A stretch of DNA of 22,530 bases from Lachnospiraceae bacterium UBA4381 (GCA_002391105.1 DGRT01000060.1:1-22530), one strand, 5' to 3'. Shown: positions 7,518-16,027, counted from the stretch's first letter. A program made the numbers and translations. Notes: generated by a model not told the origin, from the letters alone.

Positions 7518-9203
7518 TTACTTCTTATTCCGGACAAAATCTACAAAATCACTATAGAGCAGCGGTCTTGCAAAGTAGTATCCCTGGAAGCTCTTAACAT
7601 TGTAGTTTCTAAGAATCTGCTTCATCCCCTCTGTCTCTATTCCTTCAACACATACCTTTGCGCCGTAAGTAGTTGCCGCATCCACAAAGGTCGCTATAAG
7701 CTTCCTCTCCCTCACATCCTCTTCAATCATGGAAACAAAGCTCCGGTCAATCTTGATTATATCAAAGGACAGGTCCTTAACTATACCAATAGATGAAAAT
7801 CCTGTACCAAAGTCATCCAGCGCAATCTGAATGCCATGTCCTCTAAGATTCACGATTATATTCCTAAGGAGCTGAATATCCAGAAGCCTGCAACGTTCCG
7901 TTATCTCCAGACACAGATTCTCAGGAGGATACTTTGTTGCATCCAGAATACTCAGAACCTTATCTACAAAGCCGGGTTCCTCAAGCTGAGTATAAGCCAG
8001 ATTTACGTTCATAACGAATTCGGGATTATCCCTGATTATACTCTTAGATGCTTCAATTGCTGTACGCAGTATCCATTCTCCCAGCTTAGGAAATAACGGA
8101 TCCCTCTCCAGAAGCGGTATAAAATGATCCGGCGGAACAGTCCCGTACTTATCATCCTTCCAGCGAAGCAATGCCTCGGCACCGATCACCTCCTCAGTTT
8201 CAGAATCAACAACCGGCTGAAACACAAGATAGAAGCCCTGATAATCCCTGATAATAGAATCCCTTATGGAATGAAACTTCTCCACACGGTATCTGTTTTC
8301 ATCATTCAGGTCATTCAGGAATTCCACCAGATTGCCCTGTCTTCTGACCTTGCTCTCTCCATAAACAAAGTTAACACAGGAATAAACCGTCTCATAATCC
8401 ACATCAAAGTTGCTTACATGAATATATCCGGCATTAAGATCCAGTACCAGAGGTATGCCATCAACAACAAAGGAGCTTCTGACGTATTTTCTTATCTCCT
8501 CATACTTCTGTTTTATGATATCTTCATGCAGCCCCCGACTGATAACACCGAACTTGGTACCATCAAGCCGATACACACTTCCTGTATTTCCAACAAAATC
8601 ATGAAGATATCTTCCGAACTTCTGAAGTATCTTGTTGCCAAAATGGTACCCGTACACTTCGTTGTATTCAGAAAACTTTCCTATGCCTACCATAGTAAAG
8701 TTCATCTCAAAATGATTCTCCATGTTGTACTGAATATCCTCAAGGAGCCCATATTGATTTCTAAGTCCCGTTACAGTATCTATATGTCCCTGAACTCCAT
8801 GATTACGGATAACTCCGACAAAGTAATTCAGATTGCCCTTATCATCCCTGAGTACAGTTCCGCGACAGGTACATACATCATATGCTCCATCCGGCTTTCT
8901 GGCACGATACTGCATATCATGACCATTCTGCACACCGGCAAAGATTTCCTCAATACCATTATGATATACCTCTCTATCCTCAGGATGAATCTTCTTCTCC
9001 CATATATCACCGGCAGCCTTCATATATTCTCCCGGAAGACCGAACTTAACAACCGCCGCTTCAGACCATCTGGAAACATCATATCTCATATCACATACAT
9101 AGACATAGGTTCCCTCTGCAGCAACGGAAAATGCATCAAAAAGCGTGTTCAGCTTCTTTATTCTGTATTCGGGCATCTCGCCAAATATACTATCTAACCC
9201 CAT
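7518..9203 (-). CDS. PAS-GGDEF(degenerate)-EAL c-di-GMP phosphodiesterase
   Basis: A soluble 561-residue protein. An N-terminal PAS fold covers about residues 25-135, with the PAS_3-type IHPEDREVYHNG and the strand YFVGVIRN. A GGDEF-like domain follows (about 140-295) whose motif is DGTKF (214-218), so cyclase activity is unlikely. The EAL domain (about 310-558) keeps GAEALLRW (Glu343), EITE (433-436), DDFGTGFSS (from 463), Lys484, EGIE (520-523) and QGYYFARPL, consistent with an active phosphodiesterase gated by the PAS sensor. The longer in-frame start at 9254 would add a hydrophobic stretch, but AGAGG at 9211-9215 lies 7 nt before the ATG at 9203 and a promoter sits just upstream. It is divergent from the DUF218 gene and monocistronic to judge by its terminator. 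Confidence 0.92.
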   Translation of the reverse strand: MGLDSIFGEMPEYRIKKLNTLFDAFSVAAEGTYVYVCDMRYDVSRWSEAAVVKFGLPGEYMKAAGDIWEKKIHPEDREVYHNGIEEIFAGVQNGHDMQYRARKPDGAYDVCTCRGTVLRDDKGNLNYFVGVIRNHGVQGHIDTVTGLRNQYGLLEDIQYNMENHFEMNFTMVGIGKFSEYNEVYGYHFGNKILQKFGRYLHDFVGNTGSVYRLDGTKFGVISRGLHEDIIKQKYEEIRKYVRSSFVVDGIPLVLDLNAGYIHVSNFDVDYETVYSCVNFVYGESKVRRQGNLVEFLNDLNDENRYRVEKFHSIRDSIIRDYQGFYLVFQPVVDSETEEVIGAEALLRWKDDKYGTVPPDHFIPLLERDPLFPKLGEWILRTAIEASKSIIRDNPEFVMNVNLAYTQLEEPGFVDKVLSILDATKYPPENLCLEITERCRLLDIQLLRNIIVNLRGHGIQIALDDFGTGFSSIGIVKDLSFDIIKIDRSFVSMIEEDVRERKLIATFVDAATTYGAKVCVEGIETEGMKQILRNYNVKSFQGYYFARPLLYSDFVDFVRNKK

Positions 9204-9210
9204 AAAAACA

Positions 9211-9215
9211 CCTCT
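9211..9215 (-). promoter_or_regulatory. ribosome binding site fixing the PAS-EAL start
   Basis: AGAGG lies 7 nt upstream of the ATG at 9203. It supports this start over an in-frame codon at 9254 that would overlap the promoter. Confidence 0.65.
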
Positions 9216-9231
9216 AATCACAGATATAGTT

Positions 9232-9240
9232 ATTGTAACA
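9232..9240 (-). promoter_or_regulatory. extended -10 promoter of the PAS-EAL gene
   Basis: The minus strand reads TGTTACAAT, an extended -10 (TGn plus TACAAT). No good -35 hexamer is seen at 16-18 nt, which extended -10 promoters can tolerate. Transcription would begin near 9225, about 20 nt before the ATG at 9203. Confidence 0.55.
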
Positions 9241-9366
9241 TATAACCATATCATTTAACCACAATAAAATGCTTTTTTTACAATCATTTCACGATTAATC
9301 TGTAAATATATAAAACAATAGTAATTATTCAGCAAGACGCAGGCTTCACCTCATATAGATATGCTA

Positions 9367-9382
9367 GTCATATATGTATGAC
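9367..9382. promoter_or_regulatory. inverted repeat in the divergent promoter region
   Basis: GTCATA and TATGAC arms flank TATG in the 282-bp gap between the divergent PAS-EAL and DUF218 genes, upstream of both predicted promoters. It could be an operator; no known regulator motif was recognised. Confidence 0.35.
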
Positions 9383-9427
9383 CTGAACAGACACAAATAA
9401 TCACTAGCTTTTTTAGAGTGCACTGTT

Positions 9428-9433
9428 TATAAT
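9428..9433 (+). promoter_or_regulatory. -10 box of the DUF218 gene
   Basis: A perfect TATAAT lies 52 nt upstream of the ATG at 9486. The expected -35 position (TAGCTT at 17 nt) is a poor match, so an activator may be needed. A weak AAAGG ribosome binding site precedes the start. Confidence 0.5.
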
Positions 9434-9485
9434 CGAAGTGTGGATATTTTGGGACACCACAAACTGCAAATGAAAGGTCATACCG

Positions 9486-11006
9486 ATGGACAAAAAGAGC
9501 AAATCCGGTTTCACTAAAATGTTTCTTATTCCCAGCCTGATACTTGTAATCTTACTGGGAATATTCATCATATTTGACCTCTATTATATCGGCGGGTCCT
9601 CTACTATTCTGGTCAGTGCCATAGACGAATCCAATAAAAATATAGAATACTATACGGACGATGAAAATATTGCCATAGTTTCAGATATCGGATATGAAAG
9701 ATACACCGATACTGCATTTGTAAAGATTAAAGCAGTCGGTAAAGGTCAGACCACTCTTCATGTGATGGATCACAGTTCAGGTAAGGCATCAGAACTCGCC
9801 CATTTCAATATAAATGTTAAAGCCTTTAATATCATCCTTCAGGACAACTGGATCGGTTCTATGGATAACGTATGGATAATCCTGATAGAGATAGTTATCC
9901 TGCTTCTTATCATGCTTATCAATCTGTTATTCATCTGCATAAGAGAATCCGGAAAAACCATATATTCTTACAGACTTATGTACTACATCGGAATTACTAT
10001 ATTTGTTGGAATGACACTGTCTATCTGGATTTTCAGCATGCTGATGGATGAATACTTTTTTGAAGAAAAGCTTTATATAATATACTCAGATATTCTGGAA
10101 GTATTTATGCGATTTACTTTATTCATGTTTCCGTTTAATTTTATATTTTCCATACTTCTTGCCATCAGCAACATCATACTTCTTAAAAAAGAAGGAAGAC
10201 ATATTACCAACGCCCTCGGAATACTGCTGGGAATACTGCTGATAGGTCTTTCTATAGCATCCTTTACATCCTATGGTTTTCTGGAAAAGATCATCGATGT
10301 CCATTCCTATCTCGGATATCACATATCGATTTTTGTAGAAAATACCATCAATATACTCCTAACATATCTTGACTGCCTGATGATAAGTGCTATCATCTGC
10401 ACACTGAAGGCAGAGAAAAATGTACCACCCCTCGACAGGGACTACATGATAATACTTGGCTGCGCCATCAGAAAGGACGGAACACCGACTCCGCTTCTCA
10501 GGGGCAGAGCCGACAGAGCACTGTGGTTCGCTGAAAAGCAGAAAGCCGCTACAGGTAAAGATCTTACCTTTATAGCCTCCGGCGGACAGGGAAATGATGA
10601 GGTTATATCCGAAAGCGAATCCATCCGGAATTATCTGATAGAAAAGGGTATATCCAGCGACAGGATAATACTGGAAAACAGATCTGTAAGCACATATGAA
10701 AATATGAAATATTCCTATGATATTATTAAAAATGATATTATTAAAAAACAAGCCCCTGAAGCTAAGGTATCCTTTTCAACTACAGGATATCATGCCTTCA
10801 GGAGCGGTCATCTTGCTGAGAAGCTTGGAATGAACATCTCCGGAGTAGGAAGCAAGACCAAGCTCTACTTCTATGTAAATGCCTGGATCAGGGAGTTCAT
10901 AGCAAACCTGAATAATGAGAGAAAAAAGCATATCATCAATATACTGGCTTTAATCATCATCCAGTTAATCCTTACCTCAATAAGCTATTTCTTTAATATT
11001 TCCTAA
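9486..11006 (+). CDS. polytopic membrane protein with Ig-like segment and C-terminal DUF218 (YdcF/SanA/ElyC-like) domain
   Basis: This 506-residue protein starts with a TM anchor (about 12-32). An extracytoplasmic segment of about 85 residues follows (38-115) whose DDENIAIV...VKIKAVGKGQTTLHV pattern resembles bacterial Ig-like (Big_2) folds. Several TM helices come next (about 130-152, 163-185, 204-233, 243-262, 283-306), then a DUF218 domain (about 319-470) with the typical blocks DYMIILGCAIRKDG, RADRALWFAE, FIASGGQGNDE, ENRSVSTYENMKYS and STTGYHAFRSG, and a final hydrophobic helix (482-502). DUF218 proteins such as SanA and ElyC are linked to cell-envelope integrity; the biochemical activity is not established. 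Adding an Ig-like segment to a DUF218 protein looks uncommon. It is the only plus-strand gene in the window and ends 1 nt from the convergent 530-aa gene. Confidence 0.85.
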   Translation: MDKKSKSGFTKMFLIPSLILVILLGIFIIFDLYYIGGSSTILVSAIDESNKNIEYYTDDENIAIVSDIGYERYTDTAFVKIKAVGKGQTTLHVMDHSSGKASELAHFNINVKAFNIILQDNWIGSMDNVWIILIEIVILLLIMLINLLFICIRESGKTIYSYRLMYYIGITIFVGMTLSIWIFSMLMDEYFFEEKLYIIYSDILEVFMRFTLFMFPFNFIFSILLAISNIILLKKEGRHITNALGILLGILLIGLSIASFTSYGFLEKIIDVHSYLGYHISIFVENTINILLTYLDCLMISAIICTLKAEKNVPPLDRDYMIILGCAIRKDGTPTPLLRGRADRALWFAEKQKAATGKDLTFIASGGQGNDEVISESESIRNYLIEKGISSDRIILENRSVSTYENMKYSYDIIKNDIIKKQAPEAKVSFSTTGYHAFRSGHLAEKLGMNISGVGSKTKLYFYVNAWIREFIANLNNERKKHIINILALIIIQLILTSISYFFNIS

Positions 11007-11007
11007 G

Positions 11008-12600
11008 TCATGAGTTCTTCTTCCTGTTAATAGTCCTGCTGCGTTCCTCCATAAGCTTCTTCATATTCTCACGGGAAATAGCAGGATTATAGGAAGAGGC
11101 ATCTCCCCTATTATCTGTATAGGCTTCTTCTTCAGCCGCCTCCATAGCTCTGATAGCAGCCGCCTCATTTGCCTTATATGCCTTTTCTGTCTCTAATTCT
11201 GTCTTTGTATATTGCATTACATCTCTGTTTTTATAGAAGAAGTACTTTGCAAATATTGAAAAATCTGTTGAAAGCTTTCTACAGATAGCATCTGAAACAT
11301 CAAAATTAATCTCGGGATAGAATCCAACATTTCCTATATTTCTCTGTTGCAACATTCTCTCAGTTATATATCTGAATCTTTTCACAGCCGTATCAAAGTC
11401 AGTAAAGCCCTCTATCGTAATATTGGATACCCACGTACTTAGTCCACTAGCAAATATCCCATGATTAGCTGTCCTGCTATATATATCATCCCATTTCAGA
11501 TAATTTCCATCACTCTCCTCATCATTTTCCTCATCAATCTCCGATCCATCATCCAGTCTGAGTATGCAAAGAACCGTGTTATAACGGCTGATTCTTTTAT
11601 CATCTTCTAATTTTTCTATAGAATAATCCTCATAAAAATCTATCAGACAATCATCTACATATTTAGAGTATTCCAGCAGCCTTTTCCTGCCCACTATAAG
11701 CATTAAGGTTCCGGTAGCCTCATCATTAAAAACAGGAATCAGTATCCTTTCAAACAATTCCTTATCAGTATGACTATATGTATATCTATAAAAATCCCGG
11801 CATATATTCTGATATTCCTCATTTTCCCAGCTTGTGGCTTTAGCTTCAGATTTTAATGCAACAGCTTCCTTCAGGGAACTCTGATTATTGGCATGTCCCC
11901 TGAGATAAGCTTCAAATTCAAGCATCATAGAAACCTTATCTGTATATTCCTGCTCACTTGAAGCTCCGGGATTCTTCCGGCTTTTCATAGAGGAGGCTTT
12001 CCTGTCAGGATCCTTTCCCCTTTTGGTATGATTATGTATATAATCCAGCCCACACTTTTTAAGGATATTATATTCATAGGTTTTATATAAGCTCTCGTCC
12101 TCCAGCTTTGCCTCCGGCTGATACATAACCCTGACAGCCTCATCAGAAGTCATCTCCCCCGACTGTATCTCCTGTATCAGATTACGCATTTTCTTTTTCA
12201 GACAACCAAGCTTACTTTCCTTCAGCAGCATAGCAGAAAACAGCATCAGATATTCAGCAGGAGTGATTACAGCCTCCTCATAGCAGATACTTATAATCTT
12301 CAGAATAGTATATTTGTCCCGAAGCACAGCACCATAAAGATCATCCATATGCTTTTTCATCTCCTGAAGGAAGCTCTCCCGAGAATCCATTACAAAAAGA
12401 TCAGGGACAGTTTCCGGAGATTTTCTTATCATATCTATAAAGGTCTTCCACTCATCCACGTTACCGGTAAGCCTTTGAGCATTTTCATCCTTCCTGCTTT
12501 TCAGATACTTATAAAGAAAGCTGTTTTCAGCATTTTCAGCACTATACCAGTTATCGTAAAGAGCCTGATAAACCTCCTCCTTATTCAAAAAATCTGTCAC
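11008..12600 (-). CDS. hypothetical protein, 530 aa, last gene of the ClpP/TraG-like cluster
   Basis: I do not recognise this family. The protein is 530 residues, without signal peptide or TM helix, mostly charged and helical by composition. It has a very acidic insert (SEIDEENDEESDG, about residues 355-367) and an alanine/glutamate-rich helical C-terminal part (EKAYKANEAAAIRAMEAAEEEA) ending in a basic tail. The start is GTG at 12600, which overlaps the upstream stop as GTGA and has AAGGAGG about 9 nt upstream. Its production is thus coupled to that of the 422-aa protein, suggesting a stoichiometric partner. It meets the plus-strand DUF218 gene tail to tail with a single base between the stops. 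The gene is real by length and coupling; its function is unknown. Confidence 0.85.
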   Translation of the reverse strand: MTDFLNKEEVYQALYDNWYSAENAENSFLYKYLKSRKDENAQRLTGNVDEWKTFIDMIRKSPETVPDLFVMDSRESFLQEMKKHMDDLYGAVLRDKYTILKIISICYEEAVITPAEYLMLFSAMLLKESKLGCLKKKMRNLIQEIQSGEMTSDEAVRVMYQPEAKLEDESLYKTYEYNILKKCGLDYIHNHTKRGKDPDRKASSMKSRKNPGASSEQEYTDKVSMMLEFEAYLRGHANNQSSLKEAVALKSEAKATSWENEEYQNICRDFYRYTYSHTDKELFERILIPVFNDEATGTLMLIVGRKRLLEYSKYVDDCLIDFYEDYSIEKLEDDKRISRYNTVLCILRLDDGSEIDEENDEESDGNYLKWDDIYSRTANHGIFASGLSTWVSNITIEGFTDFDTAVKRFRYITERMLQQRNIGNVGFYPEINFDVSDAICRKLSTDFSIFAKYFFYKNRDVMQYTKTELETEKAYKANEAAAIRAMEAAEEEAYTDNRGDASSYNPAISRENMKKLMEERSRTINRKKNS

Positions 12601-13865
12601 GAAAGGCTCCTCCTTCTCTGGGCTTCAAAACGAATTCTTCTTATGGCATGATTAATATGCTTATCAATTAGTCCATATCCATTATCGAAAGATATCGGCG
12701 ATATTTCATTTTCATAAAGATATATAGATATCATCTTACGAACAGTCTGGCTAAAGTCCGGATGCTCTATACTATAGAAAAGTCTTCTGAAATCAATATA
12801 ATTTGTTACAAATGCGTCCTTATCCGGAAGCTTTTCTGCCCATGCCTGCTCAGCAAGAAGTGACTCTTCATACTCTTCGTCCATCTGTTCTTCCTGTCTT
12901 CTTGCCTCCTCCTCATATTCCTCCAATGTAGGCGTATATATCCCTCCATTCAGTTCCAGCTCATAGTCCTTCTCATACTGATAACGAAGATGAGACGGCA
13001 GATCAGGATTATCAAGAAGCTCCTGCAATTCTTCCAGGCTGAGCGAAGGCTGGTACTCCATCATAGGATCAAACTCGGAGGGATCTGCCTCAACAACCTT
13101 TATTCTGGGTGAATCAATCCACTTACTTATATCCAGTATTTCCTCTGCTTTTACTTCTGCAGCACCAACAGTCTCCCCTGCTGATTCTTCGCCGTCCGTC
13201 TCAGTGGCAGACTTTTCTTCTTTGCCCGTATCAGTGACAGTCTCCCCGTCTGTGCCCGTATCAGCAGCAGACCTTTCCTCTTTATATTCCTCTTCATATC
13301 CAAGACTCTTACACAGTTCTTCATATATTGGTCTTTCTTCATCATTATAAAATGCAGCGATTCCCTTTCCGGTTATAATCCTGACCCCCTCATTCATCAG
13401 ATCAAATATATCATATCCCGGAAATTCTTCCCGATATACCAGAACCTCATGCTCTATCTGTAACTCTCTGTTAATATGCTCTGATTTTTTCGCCAGTTCC
13501 AGAATATCCTTATAATCCTTTGCCTCAACAATATGAGAAAAATAAAAACTGATATCCGGAAGAATACTTTTCACAGATGGACCTGTTATAGCACAATACA
13601 GAAATTTTCTATACAGCTCCTCAGTCCTATCATCAAGCCCTTCCGAAGCACATTCATTTACCAGATACTCGTTATAGCTGCTTAGAATCTGATCCAGCAT
13701 CTCCTCCAGCTTTTCAGGTATGATCCTGTCATCATCATCAGAGAGCCTCGGACGAAAGCTCTCGTGAAAACCATAGATAGCATCTCTCATCTTCTCGAAG
13801 CTCTCTTCAAGCTCTTTTTCTCTATAACCTATTAACCGCATAGCGGACTTATCATATTTCTTCAT
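12597..13865 (-). CDS. hypothetical acidic protein, 422 aa, with a 10-residue repeat linker
   Basis: No family is recognised. The product is 422 residues, very acidic and apparently cytoplasmic. An N-terminal helical part (1-190) and a C-terminal helical part (about 240-422) are separated by a low-complexity Glu/Thr/Gly/Ser linker made of four 10-residue units (195-234). The C-terminal part has a strongly charged stretch (EEYEEEARRQEEQMDEEYEE) likely to form a coiled coil, and a basic end (RRIRFEAQRRRSLS). It starts 122 nt after the 235-aa gene, across a hairpin, and shares a 4-nt GTGA overlap with the 530-aa gene. The flexible linker between helical blocks suggests a scaffold or adaptor; this is inference. 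Confidence 0.85.
   Translation of the reverse strand: MKKYDKSAMRLIGYREKELEESFEKMRDAIYGFHESFRPRLSDDDDRIIPEKLEEMLDQILSSYNEYLVNECASEGLDDRTEELYRKFLYCAITGPSVKSILPDISFYFSHIVEAKDYKDILELAKKSEHINRELQIEHEVLVYREEFPGYDIFDLMNEGVRIITGKGIAAFYNDEERPIYEELCKSLGYEEEYKEERSAADTGTDGETVTDTGKEEKSATETDGEESAGETVGAAEVKAEEILDISKWIDSPRIKVVEADPSEFDPMMEYQPSLSLEELQELLDNPDLPSHLRYQYEKDYELELNGGIYTPTLEEYEEEARRQEEQMDEEYEESLLAEQAWAEKLPDKDAFVTNYIDFRRLFYSIEHPDFSQTVRKMISIYLYENEISPISFDNGYGLIDKHINHAIRRIRFEAQRRRSLS
13164..13283 (-). repeat. 30-bp tandem repeat inside the 422-aa gene, about four units
   Basis: On the plus strand units beginning TCAG at 13201, 13231 and 13261 keep a 30-bp period and share blocks such as TGCCCGTA and CAGAC; the unit to the left is more diverged. 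In protein it gives KEERSAADTG, TDGETVTDTG, KEEKSATETD and GEESAGETVG. Being a multiple of three, the unit can change copy number without breaking the frame. Confidence 0.75.
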
Positions 13866-13949
13866 AGCATTTCCTTTCTACTGTTTATATCCGGTTCACT
13901 ACAACTTAAAATGTAACACGTATCCCATCCTAAAACAACACTTACAGAG

Positions 13950-13973
13950 GTGACAGGGCCAGCCCCCCGTCAC
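13950..13973 (-). other. GC-rich hairpin between the 235-aa and 422-aa genes
   Basis: Arms GTGAC-A-GGG and CCC-C-GTCAC flank a 6-nt loop. The single A/C mismatch on the plus strand becomes a G-U pair in minus-strand RNA, so the 9-bp stem is complete only in the sense transcript. No T-run follows directly, so it is not a standard terminator; an attenuator or mRNA-stability element is possible. Confidence 0.55.
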
Positions 13974-13987
13974 AGCCAACAGACCTG

Positions 13988-14695
13988 CTAGCCAAATATC
14001 AGCTTCGGTCCCTTAACCAGCAGCAGCCATATAACTGTAGCTGCTACTCTGGCATTACAGGCATCTGTGTAGTCCTCCTGCATTATATTATTCTCCATAA
14101 GCTCTTCATCTGTATATATATGAAGTATATGCTCCTTATCAGGAGCCATATCCATATATTCAAGACATATGCTCATCAAAACTCCCAGATTTGACACACC
14201 ATACTCAGAATACATATGTGATGCAATCTCCTGAATCCAGGTATCATACCAGGAATCATCCCATCCCGGACTCTCCTTCAGCATTTCCACATATCTGTCT
14301 ATCGAAAGAAGTGCGAAGGGTCTTACCAGCTTCTCATACTCCGTACTGTTACGTCGGTCTTCTATCGGATTGCCTCCGGAATATTTAATATCTTCTTTAT
14401 AATACTCTCCAAGACAAACTATGTATGCCAGCGCCCTTAGCTTCTCACTATTCTGGATATCAGTACTTTCAAATCCATTTGCCGGATCTGAAAGGATATC
14501 CATATATGTTCCACTTCTTCTGTAATCAATCCCAAGAGACTCCTTGATATTCTCCTCAACCTCCGGCATGAGCTGATGGATGTAGGGAGGCAGGGTCCTT
14601 CTGATTGGCAGGTGCACAAAGTTTCTAAGTGCGCACCTGGCATACAAGGTTCTGTTTCCATTACTACCCAAAACGCCACTAAAAACTGTAACCAT
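13988..14695 (-). CDS. hypothetical protein, 235 aa, directly downstream of the TraG-like ATPase
   Basis: The family is not recognised. The protein is 235 residues with no signal peptide. It begins with a beta-strand-like MVTVFSGVLG followed by SNGNRT, loosely reminiscent of a P-loop but without the essential lysine, and ends in a hydrophobic stretch (AATVIWLLLVKGPKLIFG) that could anchor it or pack in a core. The middle is Trp/Tyr-rich (SPGWDDSWYDTWIQEIASHMYSEYG). It starts 13 nt after the ATPase stop with a GGTGAGG ribosome binding site, so the two are very likely translated from one message and may work together. It is probably a cluster-specific component; no function can be assigned. Confidence 0.82.
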   Translation of the reverse strand: MVTVFSGVLGSNGNRTLYARCALRNFVHLPIRRTLPPYIHQLMPEVEENIKESLGIDYRRSGTYMDILSDPANGFESTDIQNSEKLRALAYIVCLGEYYKEDIKYSGGNPIEDRRNSTEYEKLVRPFALLSIDRYVEMLKESPGWDDSWYDTWIQEIASHMYSEYGVSNLGVLMSICLEYMDMAPDKEHILHIYTDEELMENNIMQEDYTDACNARVAATVIWLLLVKGPKLIFG

Positions 14696-14708
14696 AGTTC
14701 CTCACCCC

Positions 14709-16001
14709 CTAATCTACATACCTGTCAGCAAATACAGCACCCTGCCCCGAGGTATAGACCATAACCTTATCACCTGACATATCCTGAACACTTTCGGGAA
14801 GCTTATTGGCAACATCAGCTATAAACTTTGCAGTCTGACCTCTGGCTCCGCCAAGGTATATCATAGTATCACAGTTATTAATAATGGTGCTCGCCTGAGG
14901 ATGACTATACATATGCTCAAGCTGTTCCACATTCTGTAAGATGATACTTACATATATCTCCCTGGATCTTATAACCGGGATAAGCTTATCAAAATCCTCA
15001 ATTATAATATTAGATGCAAAGTCATCCAGGATTACCCGTACCGGAACCTTAAGTATCCCGTCCTCATTAGTATCAGCCTCTTCCATAATTCCCTGAAAAA
15101 GCTGTGTATAGAAAACATTTATGATATGATCCATACTGCGGTCATTATCACTGATATTCAGAAAATACATTATCTTTCTCTGCCCCAGCTCCCTGAAGGT
15201 TATGCAGCTTTCGCCTGCAAAAATATTATCGTATTCATCATAGGTAAATACCTCCAGTGCATTAGTTACAAATGCCAGTACACCCGCCCAGGTCTTATCC
15301 GCCACTATTATTCCGCGATACATATGAAACATACTGACAGCAAAACTCTTTGGATCAATAGTCTCCTGCTCATCAAAGAAGCTGACATCCGGCTTATTGT
15401 TGCTCGTTTCATCAGAGAGTACCTTATATAGTTCGGCTACAGTTTTCATATTCTGTTCCTCTCTGGGATAAACCTCTAATACGTAGGCTATCAGGCTGAC
15501 AAGAACATTTCTTGCCATATCAATCCAGAACTGATCTCTTGTGTCACCCGCAACCAGAACACTTGCCAGCTTCTTCAGATCCGCCTTAAAATATTTGGTC
15601 ACCTTAACCGAATTTCCCTTTTCATCAGTGGCATCTACCTCATAACGCCTTATTGCATCCAGCAGATTATAATGCTCAGAATTCTCAGGATGTATAAAGT
15701 CAATCAGGTGCACCTCGAAGCCCTTTTCCCTGAGCACCTCACTATTTCTTCTATAGAGAAGTCCCTTGGTATCAGCCACTACCATACTATGAGTGGCACT
15801 GCGGATATTTGGCTCAACATACCCTCTTGTCTTACCCTTTCCTGTACTTCCAATGATCACATCATTATTATTAAGACTGGTGGTCCAGGTATCATTAGAC
15901 CTCATAATCCCCTTTGCAAGTATGCGGTATCCGCACAGCTTTTCAAATTCAGCTCTTCTGTTCCTGTTATTCTTGTTTCCTTTAGTGTTATTATTCTTCA
16001 T
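14709..16001 (-). CDS. soluble TraG/VirD4-like (T4SS coupling protein family) ATPase
   Basis: A 430-residue P-loop ATPase. Walker A is GSTGKGKT (51-58), followed by the TraG-type ADTKGLLYRR strand and the EVHLIDFIHPENSEHYNLLDAI stretch. The C-terminal region matches the TraG/TraD TraM-recognition fold: VRVILDDFAS (321-330), IPVIRSREIYVSIILQNVEQ, NCDTMIYLGGARGQTAKFI. Coupling proteins normally have N-terminal TM helices and pump DNA or protein to a type IV channel; here there are only about 45 residues, rich in Asn/Lys/Arg, before the P-loop domain and no TM segment. Walker B carries Asp-Asp where the family usually has Asp-Glu. No relaxase or T4SS channel gene is near. It lies between clpP and the 235-aa gene. 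Family membership is firm; a non-conjugative role is inferred. Confidence 0.88.
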   Translation of the reverse strand: MKNNNTKGNKNNRNRRAEFEKLCGYRILAKGIMRSNDTWTTSLNNNDVIIGSTGKGKTRGYVEPNIRSATHSMVVADTKGLLYRRNSEVLREKGFEVHLIDFIHPENSEHYNLLDAIRRYEVDATDEKGNSVKVTKYFKADLKKLASVLVAGDTRDQFWIDMARNVLVSLIAYVLEVYPREEQNMKTVAELYKVLSDETSNNKPDVSFFDEQETIDPKSFAVSMFHMYRGIIVADKTWAGVLAFVTNALEVFTYDEYDNIFAGESCITFRELGQRKIMYFLNISDNDRSMDHIINVFYTQLFQGIMEEADTNEDGILKVPVRVILDDFASNIIIEDFDKLIPVIRSREIYVSIILQNVEQLEHMYSHPQASTIINNCDTMIYLGGARGQTAKFIADVANKLPESVQDMSGDKVMVYTSGQGAVFADRYVD

Positions 16002-16027
16002 AGTTTATTATCCTTTCTTTAAATATT

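Noticed and set aside
8124..9197. 357-codon open frame on the plus strand opposite the PAS-EAL gene
   Set aside because: It lies wholly antisense to a gene with clear conserved domains, has no recognisable family, and reflects codon bias of the opposite strand.
9330..9360. GACGCAGGCTTCACCTC-like stretch considered as part of a c-di-GMP riboswitch near a c-di-GMP gene
   Set aside because: The partner helices and the conserved GGCAAACC-type segment are not found around it, so the match is too short to call.
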